The position numbers were made by a program, and so were the translations under genes. From Spirosoma lacussanchae (GTDB lineage: Bacteria > Bacteroidota > Bacteroidia > Cytophagales > Spirosomataceae): a DNA stretch of 64,000 bases. Positions 8,927 through 17,223 of this stretch are shown piece after piece. The stretch is taken from positions 1-64,000 of the forward strand of contig NZ_SWJG01000014.1 of assembly GCF_005870035.1 (NCBI RefSeq), written 5' to 3'. The notes beneath the pieces were generated by a model. That model was not told the DNA's origin. It was given only the letters and a program-made list of their open reading frames with translations, and made no database searches. The stretch's first letter is position 1; every line of letters begins with the position of its first letter.

Positions 8927-9449
8927 TATCATTACTCCGGTGGATCTGGAACTGACCACCAGCACGTTTGTCGCCGACGGGCACACCTACCACGTAAACC
9001 GCAACGGTCGACTATCGGTCGAGCGGGATCGGTGGCTGGAAAAGTTCGGCCTGTTTGCCCTGCTGGGTCGACAGTCTTCGGCATTTCTGACCGAGCTGAA
9101 CCGACTCTATCAGGCGATCAACGCGGGCAAACTGGCCGATGCTGCGGTATTGACCGATAACCTGATGAAGGGAGCCGCTGATCTGGGGGCGAAGTCCTCC
9201 CCCCTGTATTATATATGTACGCTCTTCATCAACGAAGAAGGAGAGGACACTCGCCATTACACCCTGGAGCTGGGTGAGCAGAAGATCAAACACTGGGAAA
9301 CTGCCGGCATCAGCGCTTTTTTTTTCAAGAAACTGGCTCTCGACTATCTACAAATTACCGAAGAACTCTGGAGCAAAACCATCCAAAGTATTTCACTCAA
9401 TCTCCCCAGTCTAAACCCACTAAGCGAGTTGAGCGAACTCGAGTCATGA
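8919..9449 (+). CDS. Tail assembly chaperone-like protein
   Basis: ATG 8919 overlaps the upstream stop by 8 bases and gives 176 residues; an earlier in-frame start would lie deep inside the neighbour. The product is acidic and mostly helical after an N-terminal beta strand region. It lies two genes upstream of the tape measure gene, the usual place of the first tail chaperone (lambda gpG type), and the next short frame overlaps it by ATGA. Function is inferred from order and size. Confidence 0.5.
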   Translation: MTNIITPVDLELTTSTFVADGHTYHVNRNGRLSVERDRWLEKFGLFALLGRQSSAFLTELNRLYQAINAGKLADAAVLTDNLMKGAADLGAKSSPLYYICTLFINEEGEDTRHYTLELGEQKIKHWETAGISAFFFKKLALDYLQITEELWSKTIQSISLNLPSLNPLSELSELES

Positions 9450-9631
9450 CGATTCGTCAGCAGGTCGTTGACCGGGATAGCTACTGGAATAGCCTGCTGT
9501 TGAACTTGTCCGAGGGGCGACCGGAAGGGATCACGGCCTTACGACAAATGGATACCATTGATTTCTGGCATTATTACGCAGCCTGGTGCGAGCGGCAAAG
9601 TGCGATTGAAAACGCCTATAAAACGACCTGA
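9446..9631 (+). CDS. Second tail-chaperone-like small protein
   Basis: This 61-residue frame overlaps the previous gene by 4 bases (ATGA) and ends just before the tape measure start. Its sequence includes DTIDFWHYYAAWCERQ, a Trp/Tyr-rich helix resembling the short second chaperone frame (gpT-like) of many siphophages. In other phages this part is made by a programmed frameshift; here no slippery heptamer is visible at the junction, so coupled re-initiation is more likely. Confidence is moderate because the frame is short. Confidence 0.5.
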   Translation: MTIRQQVVDRDSYWNSLLLNLSEGRPEGITALRQMDTIDFWHYYAAWCERQSAIENAYKTT

Positions 9632-9633
9632 TC

Positions 9634-12600
9634 ATGGTAATTACAAATGAGTTAACCCTGGACATGACCAACTTCATCGAGGGCATGGAACGGTCAGGTC
9701 GCATACACACAGAGTTTACGGAGAAGCTAGAGGCCGGGGCCCGTAAAAACCCGATCGCTGGCTACACCCAGAAACAGGAAGGGTTTAACAAAGCACTGGG
9801 TCAACAGGTGCAGATCTATCAACGCGTCCAGGCCTCTGCCGAATCCTTTCGGAATGAACAGAAACGCCTGGAAGCGCAGTATACTGACCTGAAAAGTCGT
9901 CAGATGGAGTTTCTGGCTGCGGGCCGCTACGCCGAACTCCGTACGCAGATCGGCCTGGTTAGAGAGAAGTTACGGGAGATGAACTCCCCACTCGTCGAAG
10001 CTGATTCACTCTGGGATCGGCTCAAAGCCAAGTTCTCCAAAGGGATTTTTGTTCCACCGGTGGAGGTGCCGGTCAAAACCCGGGACGAACGGGGCCGCTT
10101 CCTGCCTGGCCAGGGGGGATCGGGCGGTGGGGGTGGTAACAAGCCGTCGAAATCCAGAAACGACCTGCTCAAGGAGCTGGGGCTTTCTGTACTGGACGAA
10201 GCAGGCGGGGCCGCTGGCCTGCAACTGTCCGGTGGCCAGCTGGCGATCGCCGGAGCGGTGGCCGCGGGAGGTGCTGCAGCCGTGAAAGCAACCAAAGAGT
10301 GGGCCGAATACGGCGCCAAGCTGTCGGAGGTCTCGGCCATTACGGGTCTGACCGGTAAGGATCTGGCGTTTCTGGATCAACAGGCCCAGCAGATTGAAAT
10401 AGACACCGGGATGGCGGGTACGGTCATTCTGGATGCGTTCAAAAGCATCGGTTCGATCAAGCCTGAACTGCTCGAAAGCAAAGAGCTGTTGGCCCAAACG
10501 ACCAAAGAAGTAATTACGTTGTCCCAGGCGTCGGGTCTGGCGCTGCCCGAAGCCGCCAAGGCGCTGTTGGGTTCGCTGAACCAGTTCAATGAGGGCGCTG
10601 ATCAGGCGGCCCGGTTCTCGAACGTGCTGGCAGCCGGTGCCAAACTGGGCGCGTCAGAGATTAACGAAACCGCTGATGCTTTGCAGAATTCGGGCACGGC
10701 TATGAAAGCGGCCGGTCTTTCGTTCGAGCAGGGGAATGCCCTGATCCAGTCGCTGGCAGGTGTCATGATCAAGGGTTCGGAGGCCGGTACGGGTTTACGT
10801 AACGTGCTGCTGAAACTGGAAACCGATACCGACAAGAACCTGCGCCCGTCGATCGTTGGGCTGGACAAAGCCCTGGAGAATGCAGCCGGCAAGTATAAAA
10901 CCACTACGGAGCTAACCAAAGTCTTCGGTGTTGAAAATATTGTAGCCGCCCGGCGCGTCCTCGATACCCGGGAAGAGATCAGCAAACTGACCAAAGACAT
11001 TACCGGTACGTCGATCGCTTACGAGCAGGCCCGAACGAGCACTGACAACCTGGCTACCGATCTGCAGAAAGCAGGGACCGCTATTAACAGTTTCTTCCGG
11101 AATCTGGGACAGAGTAACGACGGGTTCCTGCGGGGGTTGGTCCAACGGTTCACCTCGACGGTCAACGAGATTGGCAGCAAGACCGGCGTGCTCAAAACCT
11201 TTATCAGCAGCTACGTCAATAACACGCAGGATGGACTGATCGGCGCGTTGTTCACCGCCGGACGGGATGCGAACCGGCAACGGCAGGCGAACCTCGACCA
11301 GGCCAAACAAAAGGCTGAGATCGACGGCATCGTCAAAGCCTCTACCCTCGGCGTTGCTGATGATACCAAAGTGCTGACCGATTTGTACGAAAAGCAGGGG
11401 CAGGCGGTGCCGAAAGCCCAGCGGGCCGCGGCTGCCAAGGTCAAAGAGCAGAATGATGCATACTATGCCGATGCGGTAGCCAATCACGCCCGGCTTCGTC
11501 GTGAATTTGAGAAAGCGACGACCGATCAGAAAGGCTACTATGATAAGCAATTTGCCGAATCTCGCCGGCAGATCCTGCGTACCCAGACCGCTAAAAAGGT
11601 AGCCGACGCCGAAGTGTCCCGGCTGGCCAAGGCTGATGCCGAACGCGCGAAGGCTCTCGCTACGGCCCTAGGTGAACCACCTGCGGAGGCTGATAAGAAA
11701 GCCGGTAAGGCCCGGGAGAAAGCGGCCCAGGACACCTATAAACTGTTGCTGTCGGCTCAGGAAGAGTACGTCAAAGAGTATCAGAAAATCGAGAACGAGT
11801 TTGGCAAAGACCGGCTCGAAGCGCTGAAAAAAGACGAGAACGCTTACATCCGGGAAAAAGCCAACCTCGACAAACAGGAACTCGAAAACCAACGGCAGCA
11901 CCTGCAGAAGATGCTCCAGCTGGCCAGCTCCAACCGCACCCAGATCAACAAGCTGACCGGTCAACGGGAGATCGTACCCAACGCGGCTGTCCGGTTGCCG
12001 GCCGACGTGCAGAAGCAGTTCGATGATGCTAAGCAGGCCATCGACGTGGAGGCTGAACGCAAGATCCGTATCAACCGGATACGTCAGGAGCGCGAACTAC
12101 TGGAGCTGGGCAAGCAGTCGAACGATCAGGAGGTGGCCCTGTTCGACAAAAAGTGGGAAGAGATCCTGGCCAGTGAGAAAGAAGGATCCGCGAAGTATCT
12201 CGCTCTGATCAGAAAGCGGGATGCTGAGCGCAATGATTTGCTGTTCGATCAGATCATCCGGGATCAAAAAGCCATTGAGACGATTGCCAACTACAACGTC
12301 GACCTGCGCCGTAAACCGGATACCGAAACCGGTACCCAGTTCAACAGGCGTAATGAGCTCGACAAAATAGCAAACGGTATCTTATCCGCTGAATCGCAGG
12401 TGGAAGCGCTACGGGGCCAGCAAAACATTGCCAATACGCCCGAGATCAAACGGCTCGAAGCATACATCAAAGTGCTCAAAGAAAAGCGGAAAGAGATCGA
12501 GATGTTACAGCCGGCCAACCGGGATATCTGGGATGTGCTGGGTATCAGTAAATCGTTTACCGACGAAACCGAGCGGCAGATCTTTTTGCAGGCCGTCGAC

Positions 12601-13446
12601 CAGATATCGGCCGCGGTGCGAAACGCTACCGAGATCGCCGTGCAGGCCTCCGAAGAACGTATTCAGGCGCTCGATGCCCTGATTCAGGAGAAAGAGGAAC
12701 AGGTGCGTGTCGAAGAGGAACGGGATAAAGAAGGCGCTGCCAACAACCTGAAGCTGCGCCGGGCCGAACTCGAGGAGTTGAAGCGGCAGAAGGCCGAGGA
12801 ACAGGCCGTCCGCCGTCGGGCGCTGGCGGTGCAACAGTCGCTGGATCTGGCCGCCCAGATCTCCAACAATGCCGTGACTGTATCGAACACGGTTACCGCC
12901 ATATCGGAGATGTTCAAGCAGTACGGTAAGATCCCATTTGTCGGGATCATTCTGGCGATCGGGGCGGTGGCGACCATCCTCTCGACGATTGCATCAGTTA
13001 AAGCGAAAGCCCGGGCGTTGACTCAGCTCCGGAAAGGTGGGAGGGTGCCAGTCAACGGGAGAACCCACGAACAGGGTGGTCATCGGATCGAGGGTACTGA
13101 CATCGAAGTTGAGCGGGGCGAGCACGTCACTAACGCGCAGAGTTCGGAGCGTTTCGATAAGACCCTGGAAGCCCTTAACCAGAACAACCCGCTGGAAGCC
13201 TTTCTCAACCTGGTACGCGAGGGTGGTTTAGGGGTGCCAGATTTCCTGGTTCAGCAGCTCAAACAACCCGCTGGCATAACGAGCACGATGGACACCCGGG
13301 CGCTGGAAAGCAAGATCGATGCGTTGGGGAATGAACTCAGAGCCATCAAGCAGAATACGAAGCCCCGCAAGCAGGTGACCGGACTGGGTGGTAATAAGGT
13401 ACTGGAAATTGAAGAGGGGCGCGAGACCGTCCGGATTATTAAATGA
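9634..13446 (+). CDS. Tail tape measure protein
   Basis: The 1270-residue product has an N-terminal coiled coil (residues 1-140), a Gly-rich linker near 165, and a TP901-type core at about 195-400 containing EYGAKLSEVSAITGLTGKD and SGTAMKAAGLSFEQGNALI. A long charged coiled coil (about 640-1110) follows, then a hydrophobic pair near 1090-1120 and a short C-terminal domain. It sets tail length and passes through the tail tube. At about 0.15 nm per residue, a tail near 190 nm would be expected. It overlaps the following gene by 4 bases (ATGA). Confidence 0.92.
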   Translation: MVITNELTLDMTNFIEGMERSGRIHTEFTEKLEAGARKNPIAGYTQKQEGFNKALGQQVQIYQRVQASAESFRNEQKRLEAQYTDLKSRQMEFLAAGRYAELRTQIGLVREKLREMNSPLVEADSLWDRLKAKFSKGIFVPPVEVPVKTRDERGRFLPGQGGSGGGGGNKPSKSRNDLLKELGLSVLDEAGGAAGLQLSGGQLAIAGAVAAGGAAAVKATKEWAEYGAKLSEVSAITGLTGKDLAFLDQQAQQIEIDTGMAGTVILDAFKSIGSIKPELLESKELLAQTTKEVITLSQASGLALPEAAKALLGSLNQFNEGADQAARFSNVLAAGAKLGASEINETADALQNSGTAMKAAGLSFEQGNALIQSLAGVMIKGSEAGTGLRNVLLKLETDTDKNLRPSIVGLDKALENAAGKYKTTTELTKVFGVENIVAARRVLDTREEISKLTKDITGTSIAYEQARTSTDNLATDLQKAGTAINSFFRNLGQSNDGFLRGLVQRFTSTVNEIGSKTGVLKTFISSYVNNTQDGLIGALFTAGRDANRQRQANLDQAKQKAEIDGIVKASTLGVADDTKVLTDLYEKQGQAVPKAQRAAAAKVKEQNDAYYADAVANHARLRREFEKATTDQKGYYDKQFAESRRQILRTQTAKKVADAEVSRLAKADAERAKALATALGEPPAEADKKAGKAREKAAQDTYKLLLSAQEEYVKEYQKIENEFGKDRLEALKKDENAYIREKANLDKQELENQRQHLQKMLQLASSNRTQINKLTGQREIVPNAAVRLPADVQKQFDDAKQAIDVEAERKIRINRIRQERELLELGKQSNDQEVALFDKKWEEILASEKEGSAKYLALIRKRDAERNDLLFDQIIRDQKAIETIANYNVDLRRKPDTETGTQFNRRNELDKIANGILSAESQVEALRGQQNIANTPEIKRLEAYIKVLKEKRKEIEMLQPANRDIWDVLGISKSFTDETERQIFLQAVDQISAAVRNATEIAVQASEERIQALDALIQEKEEQVRVEEERDKEGAANNLKLRRAELEELKRQKAEEQAVRRRALAVQQSLDLAAQISNNAVTVSNTVTAISEMFKQYGKIPFVGIILAIGAVATILSTIASVKAKARALTQLRKGGRVPVNGRTHEQGGHRIEGTDIEVERGEHVTNAQSSERFDKTLEALNQNNPLEAFLNLVREGGLGVPDFLVQQLKQPAGITSTMDTRALESKIDALGNELRAIKQNTKPRKQVTGLGGNKVLEIEEGRETVRIIK

Positions 13447-15257
13447 AGTTCGTAATCGAAATAGCGTTGCCGGCTCAGGATGCCAGTGCTCCCCAGGTGC
13501 ACCGGATCCTGACGCCCCAACCCAACATGAAATTCGACTGTGCCCAGCCGGACGGGGAGTTGTATTACCGGACCAAACAGTCGGGTGGGCTAACCATACA
13601 GGGCGACGACTTTACCTGGCTCAAAACGCAATACGACAGGTTCCCTTGTTGCGTCGAGGTGGCCGTCAATGTTTTTACGCCCAGCTGTGACGGGGAGACC
13701 GACGAGCTGTTCTGGCCCGGTTATTTCAATCTGGCCACTGTGCGCTGGAATTTTTCGGAGTGTACCGCCGAGGTGCGGGATGTGTTGCCACGCGACGGCT
13801 ACGATGCGCTGTTTCGGATCTGGGAGAAACCGGTCAACCTGCTGGCCACGTCGACCGAAAACCCGCTCCCTTATAAATCCTTTGTGGCGATCTATCCAGA
13901 CAAACGAACCTGGTCGCCGAACGCCAAAGGGCAACTGGTGAACCTGCTGCCTGACGGCAACGCAGCCGGCACCGGCCCCAGCAGTCAGGAACATACCTAC
14001 CGACAGGGCATTGACCTGATGACGGCCATCAATCGGGTGTTTGACCAGATTGCTACCGGCTTACCTGCCCAGGTACTGAGTCCGATCACCAGTGAATTTT
14101 ACGAGTTAGCTGTCAATCCGGTTACCTCCCGGGAGAACCTGAACAAAATCATTATGGCCGGATCGGATGCCAAGCGTCCGGCTTCAGTAACTCCGGCCGT
14201 AACGCTGACCGTAACGCTGAAAGAGTTGCTGGAGGGGCTGAGAGGTCTTCACAACGTGTATTACCTGATTGATCCCGAAACGGGCAAACTGCGACTGGAG
14301 CACCGAAGCTGGTTTGCGGAGCAGAGTTACGTGCAGCTCGGCCGGGTGGCGCTGAACCTCGACCGATACCCGGACGCCCTGGCCAAGGCCAATAACGAAA
14401 GTTTCGACACGGAGGCTCTGTATGGTATCGAAGAGCTGGTGATCGAGAACAATGCTGGTGCCGAGAAAAAGGAGTTCGCCCGGGGTTCGGTTCGCTACGA
14501 CGACGGCTGCGTAGTCCGGGACGAGAAAGGAGCCGTACGAACGAATTCGATATCGGTCAGCCGGTTTTTTACCGATCTGGATGCGGCTTACAGCAATCCG
14601 GATTCAGTGCCTGACGACGCCATCTTTCTGGCTGAACTTATGAAGCCCAAAGCGTACGGAGCTCCTGCCAGTAGCCTGCCCATGCTGGCCAGCGCTTTTG
14701 AAGTGGTCGAGTATCGGGACTATACCACCGTAGTGGGTTTGGGCAACAATGGCTATCAGGCAGCCTCTATGCTGTTTGTCGACTACCATCGCCACGGCCG
14801 TAGTTTTTCGTCAGGCCTGGTCAATGCAGTAAAGCAATCAGATGGCTCCTACGCGGCCGGGGTACGCATGGCCATGCTGTCAACGTTGCCAACCCGCCGT
14901 CAGGAAAACATTGCGATACCGGTCTGCTGTGAGGACCTGCCTTTGCGACTCAATGGCTATATCAAGACAAACCGGTTTGAGAGGGCTGTGCTGGCCAACG
15001 CTGTACTGGATCCGTCGACCGATATCCTGACCCTCGACGTGCTGGCTGATTCACGCTGTCAACAGCTGGTCATCCAGCCGCCAGATCCGGGCTCTGACTG
15101 CGCCCCCAAAGGCACGTACATTTCGCACAGAACCGAAGTTGCTTACTGCTCGGACGGCGTGACGGTGATGGCTACTCAGGATATCTATACGTATGCCGAC
15201 GGGGCATGCGGTACAATTGATGAATACGGCTCCACGATGGGAGCGGGAGGCTGTTAA
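13443..15257 (+). CDS. Distal tail or baseplate hub protein
   Basis: This 604-residue protein directly follows the tape measure gene and overlaps it by 4 bases. It is mostly beta-rich with a helical middle. Cysteines occur in the N-terminal domain (PCCVEV, CDGE, SECTAEV) and at the C-terminus (CSDGVT, GACG, GGC). The order after the tape measure gene is that of distal tail and tail-tip hub proteins. No known domain is recognised with confidence. The last 50 residues look like a separate small cysteine-containing module. Confidence 0.5.
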   Translation: MKFVIEIALPAQDASAPQVHRILTPQPNMKFDCAQPDGELYYRTKQSGGLTIQGDDFTWLKTQYDRFPCCVEVAVNVFTPSCDGETDELFWPGYFNLATVRWNFSECTAEVRDVLPRDGYDALFRIWEKPVNLLATSTENPLPYKSFVAIYPDKRTWSPNAKGQLVNLLPDGNAAGTGPSSQEHTYRQGIDLMTAINRVFDQIATGLPAQVLSPITSEFYELAVNPVTSRENLNKIIMAGSDAKRPASVTPAVTLTVTLKELLEGLRGLHNVYYLIDPETGKLRLEHRSWFAEQSYVQLGRVALNLDRYPDALAKANNESFDTEALYGIEELVIENNAGAEKKEFARGSVRYDDGCVVRDEKGAVRTNSISVSRFFTDLDAAYSNPDSVPDDAIFLAELMKPKAYGAPASSLPMLASAFEVVEYRDYTTVVGLGNNGYQAASMLFVDYHRHGRSFSSGLVNAVKQSDGSYAAGVRMAMLSTLPTRRQENIAIPVCCEDLPLRLNGYIKTNRFERAVLANAVLDPSTDILTLDVLADSRCQQLVIQPPDPGSDCAPKGTYISHRTEVAYCSDGVTVMATQDIYTYADGACGTIDEYGSTMGAGGC

Positions 15258-15269
15258 TAAATACGCGAC

Positions 15270-16244
15270 ATGGCACTAACATCATTCGACCAAAGCTTTG
15301 ACTACACCTTTCAGCGGGCGCCCGTAGTCGCAACGCCCACGTTCCCGCCGACGGGTACCGATAGTGTCGGCTCTGTTGCAGGGGCCGTACTGCCCTTTTC
15401 GGATGCGCCTGGCCTGATGGGAGACTGTCTGCTCGGCGGCCGTTCCGGTCAGGCCTGGGAGCCCTGGCAGGGGCTGGCCACGTCGACGAGTGAGTACCTG
15501 TTGCCGTTTGTGCTGACGGTGCCGTTGCCGGAAAACCTGACAACCTCGCCTTACTGTACGGAGCCGCTACAGATTGTCGATGCCCAGACCGGGGCGGTGA
15601 TTCAGGAGCCGGACGTGATCTTACGGCGATTCACCAAGGGCGACACCCTGTACATCATGCACACCGGTACTCAGCTCGACAACCCTTTGCCCAACGGCGA
15701 GTACCGGCTGAAGCTGTCGGACCAGGTGTCGGACGTGTTTGCGATTCGCTGTCTGCCCTGTGTGCTGATCCGGATCCGGCTGCTGAATGATACGCCGATC
15801 GGCGGGCTGCTGTACGGCACCTACGGGTTTCAGCAGGTGGTTTACGTGGAGGGGGAACTGACGGGGCCTACCTACGAAGAGAGTGCCACCCAGTCGGGTT
15901 CGGAGAAAACCTCCGGTACCGTGACGAAAACCTACACGCTGTCGCTGACAGGCGTTACTGAGTCGCTGGCTGATGCCCTGGCTCACGCGAGCCTGCACAA
16001 GCTGGTAGAGGTTACGCTGATGCGAAAAGATGGCTCAGCCAGTCGCAGCATCCGGGCCATGGCCTACGCAGCCCGGACCAAAGTCAGCCTGGCTGATGAG
16101 GCCGGCTTTGATGTCGAGCTGAGCCTGCCCGTATCCACGACGCGTTGGGACACGCCGGGTCTGTCGACAGCCAGTTGTGGCGTATCCGAGGGGCCAGCCG
16201 GTGGAGGCAGTTCACTCGTTGAGGTTGAGTGTATAAGTGAATAA
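15270..16244 (+). CDS. Tail tip or baseplate structural protein
   Basis: The 324-residue product begins 12 bases after the hub-like gene. It is beta-rich throughout with few charged helices, as expected for a virion structural protein, and contains a LPCVLIRIRLLND strand near its middle. The C-terminus carries a Gly/Ser-rich tail. I do not recognise the family. Its position between the hub-like gene and the separately promoted tube-like gene suggests a tail-tip component. Confidence 0.45.
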   Translation: MALTSFDQSFDYTFQRAPVVATPTFPPTGTDSVGSVAGAVLPFSDAPGLMGDCLLGGRSGQAWEPWQGLATSTSEYLLPFVLTVPLPENLTTSPYCTEPLQIVDAQTGAVIQEPDVILRRFTKGDTLYIMHTGTQLDNPLPNGEYRLKLSDQVSDVFAIRCLPCVLIRIRLLNDTPIGGLLYGTYGFQQVVYVEGELTGPTYEESATQSGSEKTSGTVTKTYTLSLTGVTESLADALAHASLHKLVEVTLMRKDGSASRSIRAMAYAARTKVSLADEAGFDVELSLPVSTTRWDTPGLSTASCGVSEGPAGGGSSLVEVECISE

Positions 16245-16280
16245 TTCGTATTGTACGAATGAGAGTAGTAGTTATATTTG
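16244..16280 (+). promoter_or_regulatory. Bacteroidota-type promoter with overlapping palindrome
   Basis: TTG at 16251-16253 and TATATTTG at 16273-16280 are 19 bases apart, matching the Bacteroidota consensus TAnnTTTG for the -7 box. ATTCGTA (16244-16250) and TACGAAT (16254-16260) form a perfect palindrome around the -33 box, a likely repressor or activator site. It would drive only the following 203-residue gene. Confidence 0.65.
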
Positions 16281-16323
16281 GTTCTCACTTTAAAAGCCCG
16301 CCGGGGCGCTTCCCGGCCGTCCT

Positions 16324-16935
16324 ATGACCAACGCATTTTGCGGAGATTGCGTCGACGACTATTGCGTTGATGCGGTACTGCCGGCCCTGGAACCGGCCTG
16401 TGAGGTGTCCAACGATGAGGCCATCACAGAGATTTTCTTAACGGATCAGGGGCACCCCATCGTCGGTGATCCTACGCTCGCTGCCAGCTGGACCGCTCGT
16501 CTGTCGAACACCAGCGACGGATCCGGTACCGGTGATGGCAACGTCGCCCACCCAATTCGTAGTATCGAGATCGTGGACGGCCAGAAGCCTGTGCCTACTC
16601 TCAACTACAAAAAGAACCTGCGGGGGACGCAGGCCCGGCTGGGTAAATCGACCCGGACGATCACGTTTGTGGATGACGATGACAGCGACGCCAAGTACAA
16701 AATGTGGCTGGCTTACCAGTGTAATCCGAACGCGCTGCTGTATTACCGCTCGGGCAAACACTTCTATGGTAAGGATGCCTCGAAGACGGGAGCTGGTTCG
16801 GCAGTGGGTATTCGATGCGCAGTCAAACCTACCTATGGCATTGTGCCAGGCGGCACCGATATGGCCCACCGCTGGACGGTAACCATCGAATGGGATGCTA
16901 CCTGCGAAGAGGATCGTTTCGACGCCCCTTTGTAG
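16324..16935 (+). CDS. Probable major tail tube protein
   Basis: The 203-residue product has a cysteine-rich N-terminus (CGDCVDDYCVD) and an alternating beta pattern, with KYKMWLAYQCNPNALLYY in the middle. It has its own strong promoter and is followed by a strong terminator, as expected for a protein needed in many copies. The 202-residue protein at 54784 in the second prophage has similar size, a comparable strand pattern and also its own consensus promoter. Tail tube identity is an inference from size, promoter and operon position; a decoration or other abundant virion protein is possible. Confidence 0.45.
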   Translation: MTNAFCGDCVDDYCVDAVLPALEPACEVSNDEAITEIFLTDQGHPIVGDPTLAASWTARLSNTSDGSGTGDGNVAHPIRSIEIVDGQKPVPTLNYKKNLRGTQARLGKSTRTITFVDDDDSDAKYKMWLAYQCNPNALLYYRSGKHFYGKDASKTGAGSAVGIRCAVKPTYGIVPGGTDMAHRWTVTIEWDATCEEDRFDAPL

Positions 16936-16980
16936 GCAGTTTGGCCGAATGTTTCGGTAATGTTTCGGTAGAAATAGAAA

Positions 16981-17024
16981 TAACCCGCACTAATCAATTG
17001 ATTTTGTGCGGGTTATTTACTTTT
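16981..17024 (+). terminator. Terminator at the right end of prophage A
   Basis: TAACCCGCAC (16981-16990) and GTGCGGGTTA (17006-17015) form a perfect 10 bp stem followed by TTTACTTTT. Read on the other strand, it could also end transcripts of an intact tRNA-Leu at this site. Confidence 0.8.
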
Positions 17025-17028
17025 AAGC

Positions 17029-17065
17029 GTGACCACGGGGAGACTCGAACTCCCATGCCTTGCAG
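17029..17065. repeat. attL: 37 bp copy of the tRNA-Leu 3' part
   Basis: Identical to 37203-37239. It contains the acceptor, T-arm and part of the variable arm of tRNA-Leu in reverse orientation; the match stops at 17066 (g instead of c) and at 17028 (c instead of t). It marks the left junction of island B. Confidence 0.93.
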
Positions 17066-17176
17066 GCACTACATATAATTTCATTGCAAAACATTGGTCA
17101 TCATTAAAAGCCTGATAAATAGCTTTTTCTTCTCTGACTTTTATCTAGTTGTTCACAGTAAATCCGTCTAGTTCAT

Positions 17177-17220
17177 TACATTTGTTTAAACTAAAGAGTA
17201 AACCATAGCCTGGTTTAAAC
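17177..17220 (+). promoter_or_regulatory. Integrase promoter with two GTTTAAAC palindromes
   Basis: TACATTTG (17177-17184) matches the Bacteroidota -7 box. The perfect palindrome GTTTAAAC occurs at 17184-17191 and again at 17213-17220, 29 bases apart, the second ending 3 bases before the integrase ATG. They could be operators for autoregulation or arm-type binding sites of the recombinase. The -33 box is not convincing. Confidence 0.5.
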
Positions 17221-17223
17221 AGT

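Larger units (their letters stand above)
1..17028 (+). mobile_element. Prophage A, right-hand part (fibre, lysis, neck, tail)
   Basis: All genes lie on the + strand, tightly packed or overlapping. They include a GH108 endolysin, a 1270-residue tape measure protein and neck proteins, so this is part of a tailed-phage genome. The left end lies outside the window and no terminase, portal or capsid gene is visible. The right border is set by the tRNA-Leu fragment at 17029, which is also the left attachment site of the next island. I infer that A and the island sit in tandem at the same tRNA gene; a matching left repeat for A would have to lie upstream of the window. Confidence 0.85.

Noticed and set aside
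9440..9450. Programmed frameshift between the two tail chaperone genes
   Set aside because: No slippery heptamer is visible and the second gene has its own ATG in an ATGA overlap.
17029..17065. A functional tRNA at the left end of the island
   Set aside because: Only the 3' acceptor, T-arm and part of the variable arm are present; the 5' half and anticodon are missing, so it is an att remnant.
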